A stretch of 64,000 bases of DNA from an uncultured Rhodospirillales bacterium. GTDB taxonomy: Bacteria > Pseudomonadota > Alphaproteobacteria > Acetobacterales > Acetobacteraceae. Each line of letters begins with the position of its first letter. Positions within the stretch are counted from its first letter, which is position 1. The notes beneath the pieces are model-generated. The model did no database searches. It was given only the letters and a program-made list of their open reading frames with translations, and was not told the origin of the DNA. Position numbers and translations under genes: made by a program. Shown here in pieces: positions 27,733 through 36,612 of the stretch. The stretch is taken from assembly GCA_903928895.1 (NCBI GenBank), contig CAIYSR010000052.1, positions 1 through 64,000 of the forward strand, written 5' to 3'.

Positions 27733-29531
27733 GCGGCGTGTTCGGGCGGCTCGGCGGGGTTTTCGCCTCCAACGCGGCCAAGCTCCGGCGTGCGGAGGCG
27801 TTGATTTTGGCCGGTGACGGGTTCGCTGCCTTCAAGATGCTGGTTCCGCTGGCGCAGGCGAGCTTGCCGAGGGCCGAGTTCCTGGTCGGGCGAGCCTATC
27901 TGGAGGGCAACGGCGTCCCGCGCGCGGTGCGGGACGGCGCGTATTGGCTTGAGCGCGCGGCCGAGCATGGTGATGCCGAGGCGCCGGGGCTGTTGGCCGC
28001 GCTGCATGTGCAGGGCCTTATCGGAGCCCATGCCTCGCGCGATGACGATGCCGCGGGGCTGGCGGCCAATGGCGCGTCCTCGGCGCTCTTCGGCGTGGCA
28101 GATACCGTGGCTCCCAACTATGACCAGGCGCTGGTATGGGCCAGGCGTGCCGCCGCCGCCGGCACGGCGGACGGGCAGGCGCTGCTGGCCTATATCCTGA
28201 CCGCTGGGCCGGAAGAGATGCGCGATGCCGAGGAGGCGGAGCGTCTCTATCGGTTGTCTGCCGAGGCACAATGTCCGCAAGGCTGCCTGGGCTACGGGCT
28301 CGCGCTGCTGCGCAAGAACGACCCGGCGCTGAACAGCGAGGCGTTCCGCTGGATCGGCCTCGCGGCGGCGGCCAATCTCGCCACCGGCTTTTATCTGCTC
28401 GGGGTGATGACCCAGGAGGGCCGTGGCGTCGAGGCCGACCTGGCCGCGGCGGTGGGACATTACCGCGAGGCGGCGGTTCGCAACCTGCGGGCCGCGCAGG
28501 GTCGTTATGGGCTTGCGCTCCTTGAGGGCAAGGGCGTCGCGAAGGATGTGCAGGAAGGCGAATCCTGGCTCCGGCGCGCGGCCTTGCAGGGGGATGTCGA
28601 TGCGGCGGCGCTGGTGGGCGACCTCTATTCCCGGGGCGGCGACCTGCCACCCAATCATGCCGAGGCGGCGATGTGGTACCGCCGGGCGGCCGAGGGCGGG
28701 CATCGTGCGGCGGCGCGAGCGCTTGGACTGATGCATCTCAACGGTCTCGGCACGCCGCGCGACCCCGAAGAGGCGGCGCGCTGGTTCCGGCTGTCGGCGG
28801 AGGCGGGGGACACGGCTTCGCGCTACGATCTGGCGTCCCTCGTGCTGGCACATGAAGCCGCGCCGGCGGAGGCAACACGGACGCGGGAATGGTTCGAGCA
28901 GGAAGCGGCTGGCGGCGATCTGGTCGGTGCCTACAACTATGGAATCTGCCTTGCCGAGGGTGTCGGGGTGGCGCGGGACGAGGCGCAGGCTTTGGTCTGG
29001 CTGCGCCGCGCCGCGGAAGGCGTGGTCAATGCGCGCTATTGGTATGGCCGGCTGTTGGCTGAGGGACGTGGCACGACCGCCGATCCGGTCGAAGCGCGCA
29101 AGTGGATATCCCAGGCGGCCGATGCTGGCATGCTGGAGGCGCTGGTGGCGATGGCCGAGTTCCTGGTCAACGGCGTTGGCGGCGAGAAGGACCATCCGCG
29201 GGCGCTCGAATTGTTCGAGCGGGCAGCCCAGGCCGGACATGTCGGCGCGATGTTCGCGGTCGGCGCGATGCTGGGTGGTGGGCATGACGTGCCGTGGGAT
29301 CGCCCGGCGGCGCAGGCGTGGTTCCGCAAGGCCGCCGAGCGTGGGCACGCCTATGCCCAGTTGATGCTGGGCCGCTACCTCGCCCGCGGGCTGACCGAGG
29401 CGGCCAACGTCGATGAGGCACGGTTCTGGTTCACCCAGGCGCTCGGCAATGGGCTGGGCGAGGCCGAGGGAGACCTGGCGGCGCTGCCGCAGGCGGATCA
29501 GCCGGCGCCGGCCGGGCTGAACGCAGGATAA
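27729..29531 (+). CDS. Sel1-like repeat protein
   Basis: A 600-residue protein made almost wholly of Sel1-type 36-residue TPR-like repeats (for example AYLEGNGVPRAVRDGAYWLERAAEHGDAEA and YGRLLAEGRGTTADPVEARKWISQAADAG regions). Such solenoids scaffold protein complexes. There is no signal peptide, so it is probably cytosolic. It is translationally coupled to the HlyD-like gene and followed 7 bases later by the large glycosyltransferase, which suggests it helps assemble or select the cluster's cargo. That role is inference. Confidence 0.88.
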   Translation: MSGVFGRLGGVFASNAAKLRRAEALILAGDGFAAFKMLVPLAQASLPRAEFLVGRAYLEGNGVPRAVRDGAYWLERAAEHGDAEAPGLLAALHVQGLIGAHASRDDDAAGLAANGASSALFGVADTVAPNYDQALVWARRAAAAGTADGQALLAYILTAGPEEMRDAEEAERLYRLSAEAQCPQGCLGYGLALLRKNDPALNSEAFRWIGLAAAANLATGFYLLGVMTQEGRGVEADLAAAVGHYREAAVRNLRAAQGRYGLALLEGKGVAKDVQEGESWLRRAALQGDVDAAALVGDLYSRGGDLPPNHAEAAMWYRRAAEGGHRAAARALGLMHLNGLGTPRDPEEAARWFRLSAEAGDTASRYDLASLVLAHEAAPAEATRTREWFEQEAAGGDLVGAYNYGICLAEGVGVARDEAQALVWLRRAAEGVVNARYWYGRLLAEGRGTTADPVEARKWISQAADAGMLEALVAMAEFLVNGVGGEKDHPRALELFERAAQAGHVGAMFAVGAMLGGGHDVPWDRPAAQAWFRKAAERGHAYAQLMLGRYLARGLTEAANVDEARFWFTQALGNGLGEAEGDLAALPQADQPAPAGLNAG

Positions 29532-29538
29532 TCCGGGC

Positions 29539-32466
29539 GTGACCGAGGCGCCGGCCGGGTCCGACACGCCATCCGCGACAACGACGCAGGCGACGACCAT
29601 CACTCAGGCGGCGTGGTTCGCCCGGCAAGCCGAGGCGGCGCTGCGGCGCGGGCAGGCGGCCGAAGCCGCCGGGAATGGCCCCGAAGCCCTTCGCTGGCTC
29701 GAGCGCGCGCATCGGATCGCTCCGCGCGATGTCGGAATCGGACTGGCCCTTGCCCTGATTTTGATCCGGGTGGGCGAGCTTGGGCGGGCGGCGACGCTGT
29801 TGCGGCGGCTGTCGGATCGGCAGGACAGTCGGGAGATCTGGCTCGCGCTCGCGTCGGTGCGGCACCGCCAAGTGGCATTTGACGCAGCAGCAGTGGCGCT
29901 GGGCCGGGCGCTGTCGGGACATGCGTGGCCAGGGACGCCGACGCTGGAGGAGCTTGCGGGGCATATCGCGCTTGGTGCGGGGTTTCCCGGCTGGTGCGGC
30001 GTCACGTCCGGAGGGGAGCTCGTGGTCCGTGCGTCGGGAGTGCGGGTGCGGGCCGACGGGGTGACGATGCGTGGACGGCGCGTGGCGGCCGGCATCCAGA
30101 AAGTCGAGGTCACGGCGGGCGGGGCGCAACTGCTCGGCAGTCCGCTGCTGGTGGCGCGGATGCGTCGGGTCGAGGGCATCGTGCAGGCGCGCGACGGCGG
30201 GCTCACGGGATGGGCATGGCATCCTGGGGCGCCTGACCTCGACCCCACGTTGAGCGTGCGCGCCCAAGGGCGCGTGGTAGCGCGGCTCACGGCGACCGGG
30301 GGGGATATCATGGCGGTGTCCGCCCTGGCGCGGCCACGAGGTTTTGCGGTGGCGGCGGAGGTTCTGGCCGGTGTCGTCGGTCCCATTGAGGTCGCGGCGG
30401 CGGACGGGGTGCCGCTGCTCGGAAGTCCGCTTGCGTTGGCCGTGCCGCAGCCCTGCACGAGCGGCGTCGAGCGCACGGGGCCCGCGGTTTCGGCGCCCTC
30501 GCGGCCGGTGGCGGTGGTGGTTCCGGTGTTCGGGCAACCTGCGCTGCTGGCTGCCTGCCTGGACTCCGTGCTGCGGACGGTGCCCCGAGATTGCCGGGTG
30601 ATCGTGGTGGACGATGCGTCACCGGATGAGGAGACGCAGGCCATGCTGGCAGGCTTCGCTGGGCGCCGGGTGCGGCTGATCCGGCATGCCGAGAACCGTG
30701 GCTTCCCCGCCAGCTCCAATACCGGATTGCGGGCGGCATTGGCGCTGCGGCGCCGGCATGACGTGGTGCTGCTCAACAGTGATACCGAGGTGACGGCCGG
30801 ATGGCTCCAGGAACTGCGCGGCCTGATCCACGCGGACGGGTCGGCGGGGACGGCCACGCCAATGTCCAACGATGCGACGATCCTGAGTTATCCGGATGTT
30901 CGCGGCGACAATCCGATGCCCGCCGAGCCGGCGCGATGGGCGGCGTGGGCGGCGGTGGCAAACCATGGGCGGGCCGTGCCGATCCCCACGGCGGTCGGGT
31001 TCTGCATGTATATCCGCCATGAGTGTCTCGTCGGTACGGGGCTGTTCCGCGAGGATGTGTTCGCGCAAGGCTACGGCGAGGAGAATGATTTCTGCCGGCG
31101 CGCGGCGGCGCTTGGCTGGCGCCATCTGGCGGCACCGGGCGTGTTCGTGGCGCATGCCGGCGGGCAGACGTTCGGCGGCGGGCGGGCGGCGCTGATTGCG
31201 CGCAATCTGGAGATCCTCGAGGTGCTGCATCCTGGCTATCACCGCATGATCGCGCGGTTCCAGCGGCGGGATCCGTTGGCGGCGGCGCGGCGGCGGATGG
31301 ATGCGCAGCGCTGGCGGGCGGGAACGCGGGCCGGGGCGGTGCTGCTCATCAGCCATGGCAGCGGCGGCGGAGTGGAACGGGTGGTGCGGGAGCGCGGGGC
31401 GGAACTCCGGGCGGGCGGCCTGCGGCCGGTGGTGTTGCGTTCGGTGATCGCGCGGGACGGGGTCGCGGCCTATATCCACGGGATGTGCCAGGTCGAAGAG
31501 GCGGGGACCGAGGGTGTGTTCCCCAACCTGCGTTTCAACCTCCCGCGCGAACTCGGCGCGCTCGCTCGGCTTCTGGTGGCGGACCGGCCGCGTTGGATCG
31601 AGCTGCACCATCTGGTCGGGCATGACCACTTGGTCACCGACCTGGCGCGCCGGCTGGGATTGCCGCTCGACGTGCATGTGCATGACTACGCCGCGTTCTG
31701 CCCGCGCATCAGCCTCGTGACCGGGAACGGGCGGTATTGCGGTGAGCCCGCCGATCCGGCGGTGTGTGATGCCTGTGTCGCGGCGGGGGGGCATCATCTC
31801 TCGGCGCCGATTGCTGCGGTGGCATTGCGGGCACGTTCCGCGGCGGATTTCGCGCGGGCGCGGCAGGTGATCGTGCCCTCGGCCGACACCGCGGCGCGCC
31901 TGCGGCGGCATTTTCCAGGGATCGCTCCCGAGATCCGGCCGCTTGAAGGCGATGACGCCTACCCACCGGCGCGCGGCTTTGTCGGGGCGCCTCGCCATGT
32001 GGCGGTGATCGGCGCGATCGGGGTAGAAAAAGGCTACGATGTGTTGCTGGCTTGCGCGCGTGATGCCGCGGCCCGTGATCTTAATCTGGTATTCACTGTC
32101 TTTGGCCATACCACCGATGACGACACTTTGCTCGAGACCGGGCGGGTGTTCGTGAGCGGTCCCTATCAGGAATCGGACGCCGTGGCCTTGATCCGCAACA
32201 CCGATGTCCAGCTCGCCTGGCAGCCCTCGATCTGGCCGGAGACGTGGTGTTTCACGCTCGGGTTGGCGTGGCGTGCGGGATTGCATGTCGCGGCGTTCGA
32301 TATCGGCGCGCCGGCCGAACGGATCCGAAGGACCGGGCGTGGCTGGCTCATGCCGCTGGGTATTCCGGCGGCTGCGATCAACTCACTGTTGCTTGGCCTG
32401 CGCTGGGCGGGCGGTCTAGAAACGCAGGTCCACAGCGCTTATCAGCGCGCGACGAATACCGTATAG
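29539..32466 (+). CDS. Multi-domain glycosyltransferase (TPR + GT2 + GT-B)
   Basis: A 975-residue cytosolic protein. Residues about 25-130 look like TPRs; about 150-300 is a beta-rich region I do not recognise; a GT2 family domain runs from AVVVPVFGQPALLAACLDSV (near 323) with VVDDASPD (near 356) and LLNSDTEV (near 411); the last third (about 595-960) is a GT-B type transferase with GVERVV and IGAIGVEKGYDVLL (near 820). The start is GTG, 7 bases after the Sel1 gene. It may build a glycan on a protein exported by the adjacent type I system. Confidence 0.85.
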   Translation: MTEAPAGSDTPSATTTQATTITQAAWFARQAEAALRRGQAAEAAGNGPEALRWLERAHRIAPRDVGIGLALALILIRVGELGRAATLLRRLSDRQDSREIWLALASVRHRQVAFDAAAVALGRALSGHAWPGTPTLEELAGHIALGAGFPGWCGVTSGGELVVRASGVRVRADGVTMRGRRVAAGIQKVEVTAGGAQLLGSPLLVARMRRVEGIVQARDGGLTGWAWHPGAPDLDPTLSVRAQGRVVARLTATGGDIMAVSALARPRGFAVAAEVLAGVVGPIEVAAADGVPLLGSPLALAVPQPCTSGVERTGPAVSAPSRPVAVVVPVFGQPALLAACLDSVLRTVPRDCRVIVVDDASPDEETQAMLAGFAGRRVRLIRHAENRGFPASSNTGLRAALALRRRHDVVLLNSDTEVTAGWLQELRGLIHADGSAGTATPMSNDATILSYPDVRGDNPMPAEPARWAAWAAVANHGRAVPIPTAVGFCMYIRHECLVGTGLFREDVFAQGYGEENDFCRRAAALGWRHLAAPGVFVAHAGGQTFGGGRAALIARNLEILEVLHPGYHRMIARFQRRDPLAAARRRMDAQRWRAGTRAGAVLLISHGSGGGVERVVRERGAELRAGGLRPVVLRSVIARDGVAAYIHGMCQVEEAGTEGVFPNLRFNLPRELGALARLLVADRPRWIELHHLVGHDHLVTDLARRLGLPLDVHVHDYAAFCPRISLVTGNGRYCGEPADPAVCDACVAAGGHHLSAPIAAVALRARSAADFARARQVIVPSADTAARLRRHFPGIAPEIRPLEGDDAYPPARGFVGAPRHVAVIGAIGVEKGYDVLLACARDAAARDLNLVFTVFGHTTDDDTLLETGRVFVSGPYQESDAVALIRNTDVQLAWQPSIWPETWCFTLGLAWRAGLHVAAFDIGAPAERIRRTGRGWLMPLGIPAAAINSLLLGLRWAGGLETQVHSAYQRATNTV

Positions 32467-32507
32467 CCACCGCGCCAGAACGGCCCATCAGGAACATCGA
32501 GACGAGC

Positions 32508-33491
32508 ATGTCGGAATCCGCTGCCGAGAGACAACAGAAGCTGGTCAACGAACTGCGCGCCACCGCGAATCTGATGACGCTGGACAATGGGCTGTTCTGC
32601 ATTGTCTGCAACCCGTCGCGCGCGGCCAATGCGGTGACCGGCTTGCCTGGTGTGCGGGTGTCGCTGCCGCCGGGTCCAGCCGGACGGCCCGAGGCGGTCA
32701 GTATTTCGACATTTCGGGACGATGGCTGGCTCGGCCCGTTCGGTGATGCCGCACTGGTCCGTGTGGTCGGCGGACCTGCGGTGGTGATGATCACCGTCTA
32801 CCAGGCGCCGGACGCGCCGGAGGGCGGGGCGCCGAACGTGCAGGTCATCCGTCTGACTGAGGCCCCTGCCGCGCCGGTCGCGGCACCCGCCGTGGCACCT
32901 CGGGTGATGGACATGGTCGCCCATATCCAAGGGCGCGGCGACGTTGGTGGGATGCTGGGTGAACGGCTCGGTGAAGCCGGCAGCGGCCGCTGGATCGAAG
33001 GGTTCGGGATCGCGCCGACCACGGATGTGGCGGTCGAGGATATCGAATACCAAGCGGTACTGGGGCGTGATTGGCTGTCACCCTGGGTTGACGGCGGGCA
33101 GTTCTGCGGCAGCCGCGGCATGGCGCTGCCCTTGCTCGGGTTCCGGCTGCGTCTGCGCGGCAAGGCGGCCGAGGCCTACGATTGCACGTATGAGGCGACG
33201 TTCGTGGATGGCAGCAGTTGCGGTCCGGTCGCGGCCGGAGCGGCCTGTCAGGCCGAGAGCCTCGCGGCGCTCGAATCGGTGCTCGTCACGGTGACACCGC
33301 GGGGCGCGGTCCCGGCCCCGGCTCCAGTTGCGGCCCAGGCCTCGGCGGCGAAAAAGCCGGCTCCGGCGAAGGCCGACGCAAAGAAGGCAGAACCAAAGCA
33401 CGCTGAGCCGAAGAAGGCCGAACTCGCGAGCCCTGCGACCAACAAGCCCGCGTCGAACAAGCCGAGGCGGGGCTCGGCGAAACCCAAGTGA
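32508..33491 (+). CDS. Hypothetical protein, possible ChW-like motif and basic tail
   Basis: A 327-residue protein of unrecognised family. A middle segment (IEYQAVLGRDWLSPWVDGG near residue 178, then GSRGMALPLLGFRLRLRG) has the spacing of Clostridial hydrophobic-W (ChW) repeats, which occur on cell surfaces. The last ~47 residues are Ala/Lys/Pro-rich and strongly basic, like histone H1 tails. There is no signal peptide. It lies between the two glycosyltransferase genes on the same strand, so it may be a scaffold, a chaperone or even the secreted cargo; the ChW resemblance is my reading only. Confidence 0.65.
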   Translation: MSESAAERQQKLVNELRATANLMTLDNGLFCIVCNPSRAANAVTGLPGVRVSLPPGPAGRPEAVSISTFRDDGWLGPFGDAALVRVVGGPAVVMITVYQAPDAPEGGAPNVQVIRLTEAPAAPVAAPAVAPRVMDMVAHIQGRGDVGGMLGERLGEAGSGRWIEGFGIAPTTDVAVEDIEYQAVLGRDWLSPWVDGGQFCGSRGMALPLLGFRLRLRGKAAEAYDCTYEATFVDGSSCGPVAAGAACQAESLAALESVLVTVTPRGAVPAPAPVAAQASAAKKPAPAKADAKKAEPKHAEPKKAELASPATNKPASNKPRRGSAKPK

Positions 33492-33558
33492 GGCGAGGCC
33501 GGTCAGCTGATGCCGCCGCAGCCTTTCCGGGCCGGGCTCTAGCCGACGAGACGCGCGC

Positions 33559-34839
33559 GTGAAATATCTTTTTGTACACCAGAACTTTCCTGGCCAGTAC
33601 CTCCACATCATCCGGCACCTGATTGCCCAACCCGGCAACGAGGTGGCGTTCATCTCGGAGCCCAACAAGAACAACATCCCCGGCGTTCGCCGGCTCAACT
33701 ACCAAGTCAAGGAAACCAGGAAGGAGTCGACCCACCCGACCATCCGTGACCTCAATCTCGCGATGATCCGCGCCGAGGCCGTGGGTCGCATGGGGCGGAC
33801 CTTGAAGGGTCTAGGCTTCACTCCGGACATCATCATTGGCCATCATGGCTGGGGCGAGTTGCTCAATTTGGTGGACGTGTTCCCGGGCGTGCCGGTCCTC
33901 GGGTATTTCGAGTTCTACTATGCCACCGCCGGCACGGATGTCGGTTTCGATGCGGAGTTCCCGACCTCCGAGGATCAGTTCCCACGCATCCGGGCAATGA
34001 ACGCGGTGAACCTGATGGCGCTGGCGCTGAACCAGCACGGCCAGTCACCCACAATCTGGCAGCGGTCGCTCTATCCTGACTGGGCGCAACGGCAGATCCA
34101 TCTGCTGCCCGAGGGTGTGCCGCTCGACATCTGCAAGCCGGATGCCGCGGTGCGGGGCCAACCGCTGACCATCGGTCCCTTCACGGTCGCGCCGAAGGAC
34201 AAGCTGATCACCTACGTTGCCCGCAATCTGGAGCCATATCGCGGCTTCCATGTGATGATGCGGGCATTGCCGGAGATTCTGCGCGCGCGGCCCGATGCCA
34301 AGGTGGTGATGCTGGGCGGCGACGAGGTGAGCTACGGTGCGCGTCTCGCGAACAGTATGTGGCGCGAGCATATGCAGCGCGAGCTCGCCGGACAGTACGA
34401 TTCAAGCCGGGTGATGATGCCGGGGCAGGTACCATACGACGTGCATGTCGCGCTGCTGAAGCGTTCGGACGCCCATGTCTATCTTACCTATCCGTTCGTC
34501 CTGTCCTGGTCTCTGCGTGAGGCCTTGGCCTGCGGTTGCGCCATCATTGGGGCCGACGTTGACCCTGTGCGCGAGTTCATTGCCGAGGGAAAGACCGGGC
34601 TGCTGACTCCATGCCTGGACCCCAAACGCCTGGCCGACCGCCTCTTGGAGGTGCTGGAGGACCGCAAACTCGCGGCCGGGCTGGGTCGCCGGGCGCGCGC
34701 CTTCGCCGAGGCCAACCTCGACCTGGGCGACTATATCGCGAACTACGAGGCCCTGATCGCGCGCATCACTGGCCGCGCGCTCGTGGCGCCCCGAACGGCA
34801 CCTCGCCTGATGCGCGCCCGCAAGCCGAAAGCGGCATAG
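33559..34839 (+). CDS. Glycosyltransferase family 4-like protein
   Basis: A 426-residue GT-B glycosyltransferase. The N-terminus (MKYLFVHQNFPGQYLHI) is a Rossmann start typical of the group with a DUF3492-like or Glyco_trans_4_3 domain; the C-terminal domain has ITYVARNLEPYRGFHVMM (near residue 217) and the nucleotide-sugar site LSWSLREALACGCAIIGADV (near 312). The start is GTG. It is the last gene of the secretion-glycosylation cluster and converges with the MORN-repeat gene. Confidence 0.88.
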   Translation: MKYLFVHQNFPGQYLHIIRHLIAQPGNEVAFISEPNKNNIPGVRRLNYQVKETRKESTHPTIRDLNLAMIRAEAVGRMGRTLKGLGFTPDIIIGHHGWGELLNLVDVFPGVPVLGYFEFYYATAGTDVGFDAEFPTSEDQFPRIRAMNAVNLMALALNQHGQSPTIWQRSLYPDWAQRQIHLLPEGVPLDICKPDAAVRGQPLTIGPFTVAPKDKLITYVARNLEPYRGFHVMMRALPEILRARPDAKVVMLGGDEVSYGARLANSMWREHMQRELAGQYDSSRVMMPGQVPYDVHVALLKRSDAHVYLTYPFVLSWSLREALACGCAIIGADVDPVREFIAEGKTGLLTPCLDPKRLADRLLEVLEDRKLAAGLGRRARAFAEANLDLGDYIANYEALIARITGRALVAPRTAPRLMRARKPKAA

Positions 34840-34888
34840 CCCGCGATTGACAGCGGCGGAGTGACGGCCGGGATGATGAACGCGCTGG

Positions 34889-35548
34889 TCAGGGACAGGT
34901 GTCGGAGCTTGTGCCGAAGGCAGCGCGGCGGACTCCGTCGTTGAAGCAGCCGTTTTTCCAGACGCCGTTGTAGCTCCCGGTCGGGTCGGTCAGTGTGCCC
35001 TGCCCGTTGGGTTTGCCGTCGAGCAGCAGTCCCTCATATTTGCGTCCGTCGGAGAGTGCGAGCGTGCCGCGCCCGGTTATGGCGCCGTCCTGGAATTCGC
35101 CATCGTAGCGATCATCATTGACGGTCGTGAGCAGCCCGCGGCCGTGCCGCTTGCCCGCGCGCCACTGGCCTTCGTAGCGCACGCCCGGCTCCACCATGAC
35201 GCCGCTTCCGTCGAAGTCATCGTCCTTGAAAGTGCCCTCGTAGCGGGTCGTCAGCGAGAAGGTGTAGACGCCATGGCCATTGATCCGGCCGTCACGCATT
35301 TCGCCCTCGTAGCTCTGGGTCGAATCACCGGTTCGCCACGTCAGGCTGCCTTTGCCTTCGGCGCGCCGGTTCTTGCACGGGCCTGACCAGACCGCGGTTT
35401 CGCCGATCTGGGGCGCGCGGTTCCAGACGAAGCAGTCGCCAGCCGCTTGGGTCCAGCCGGCCTGGCCGGGGGCCGCCGCGGGAATTTGCGCAAGCGCCGC
35501 CGTCGGAAGTCCCAGCAGCAGGCCGAGGGCAAGCCCTTGGAGCGTCAT
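34889..35548 (-). CDS. MORN-repeat periplasmic protein
   Basis: A 219-residue exported protein with signal peptide (residues 1-21, ending ALAQ). About six MORN repeats follow (YEGEMRDGRINGHGVYTF, YEGTFKDDDFDGSG, YEGQWRAGKRHGRG, YDGEFQDGAITGRG, YEGLLLDGKPNGQG and a final YNGVWKNG). MORN repeats are beta-hairpin scaffolds; no enzymatic domain is present. The ATG overlaps the stop codon of the enoyl-CoA hydratase-family gene, although the two functions look unrelated. Confidence 0.85.
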   Translation of the reverse strand: MTLQGLALGLLLGLPTAALAQIPAAAPGQAGWTQAAGDCFVWNRAPQIGETAVWSGPCKNRRAEGKGSLTWRTGDSTQSYEGEMRDGRINGHGVYTFSLTTRYEGTFKDDDFDGSGVMVEPGVRYEGQWRAGKRHGRGLLTTVNDDRYDGEFQDGAITGRGTLALSDGRKYEGLLLDGKPNGQGTLTDPTGSYNGVWKNGCFNDGVRRAAFGTSSDTCP

Positions 35549-36549
35549 GCGAACAGCGCCTTGATGGCGCCGAGGTCGACATCGGCGAGATGTGGCGGGT
35601 TCCACTTCGGTGCGCGGTCCTTGTCGACCAGCATCGCGCGGACGCCCTCGTGGAATTCCGGATGCACCGAGATGGCGCGGGTCAGCGCGAGCTCGGCGGC
35701 CAGCGCGCCGCGCAGGTTGAGCTTCGCGCCGCGCCGTATCGCTTCGAACGACCACAGTACCGCCGAGGGCGAGCCATGATGCAGAGCGTGCAGGGTCTCG
35801 TTGGCCCATTCACCGGCTTCGGCCTGCAGGGCGGCCTCGATCGCAGCGACGCTGTCGAGGCTGAAGCAGCGGTCGATCGCGGCACGATGTGGGGCGAGAC
35901 TGAATGGCGGCAAGCTCTGGGCGTGGGCGGCTACGGCGGCCGGTCCGTCTTCGGCGATCGCATCGGCGAGGGTCGCGATCGCGGCCTTGGGAACGTAGTG
36001 GGTGGCAAGTCCGGCATGCACGGCATCGGCGCCGTTAAGGCGCGCGCCGGTGAGCCCGAGATACATGCCGAGCGCGCCGGGCAGGCGCGGCAACATGAAG
36101 GTGGCGCCGACATCAGGGAAGAGCGCGATCCCGGTCTCCGGCATGGCGAAGAGGCTGGCCTCGGAGGTCACGCGCATGTCGCCGTGCACGGAAAGCCCGA
36201 TCCCACCGCCCATACAGACCCCATCGATAATGGAGATGTAGGGTTTGCTGTATTCGTCGATCATGGCGTTGAGCGCGTATTCGGTGCCGAAGAACGCCGC
36301 CACCTTGTCGTGCTCGCCGTTCATCGCGAAGCCGCGGATGGCGCGAATGTCACCGCCGGCACAGAAGGCACGACCGCCGGCGCCCTCGACCACCACGGCA
36401 TGCACCGACGGATCGTCGCGCCATTCGACCAGTGCCGCCGTCATGGCGTGCAGCATCGCCGTGTCAAGCGCGTTCAGGGCCTTGGGTCGGTTGAGCAGGA
36501 TATGGCCGATGCGGCCGCGGCGGGTGGCGATGACGGAGGCTTCGGACAT
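35545..36549 (-). CDS. Enoyl-CoA hydratase/isomerase family, 3-hydroxyisobutyryl-CoA hydrolase-like
   Basis: A 334-residue crotonase-fold enzyme. It has the oxyanion-hole segments FCAGGDIRAI (near residue 62) and GGGIGLSVHGDMRV (near 114), and FPDVGATFMLPRLPG (near 144), which with the length points to the HIBCH branch of valine catabolism rather than to plain enoyl-CoA hydratase (about 260 residues). The C-terminal helical extension ends WNPPHLADVDL, also HIBCH-like. No other valine-degradation gene is close by. Confidence 0.85.
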   Translation of the reverse strand: MSEASVIATRRGRIGHILLNRPKALNALDTAMLHAMTAALVEWRDDPSVHAVVVEGAGGRAFCAGGDIRAIRGFAMNGEHDKVAAFFGTEYALNAMIDEYSKPYISIIDGVCMGGGIGLSVHGDMRVTSEASLFAMPETGIALFPDVGATFMLPRLPGALGMYLGLTGARLNGADAVHAGLATHYVPKAAIATLADAIAEDGPAAVAAHAQSLPPFSLAPHRAAIDRCFSLDSVAAIEAALQAEAGEWANETLHALHHGSPSAVLWSFEAIRRGAKLNLRGALAAELALTRAISVHPEFHEGVRAMLVDKDRAPKWNPPHLADVDLGAIKALFA

Positions 36550-36612
36550 GGTCGATCCCGGGTTGTGGCGTGTTGGTGGGGGGCGGGGTGCGGGCGGCGG
36601 GGCCGCGCCTGC

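Noticed and set aside
27729-29531. Internal repeats of the Sel1 gene as a mobile or satellite repeat
   Set aside because: The repetition is at the protein level (36-residue solenoid) with diverged DNA, as expected for Sel1 repeats.
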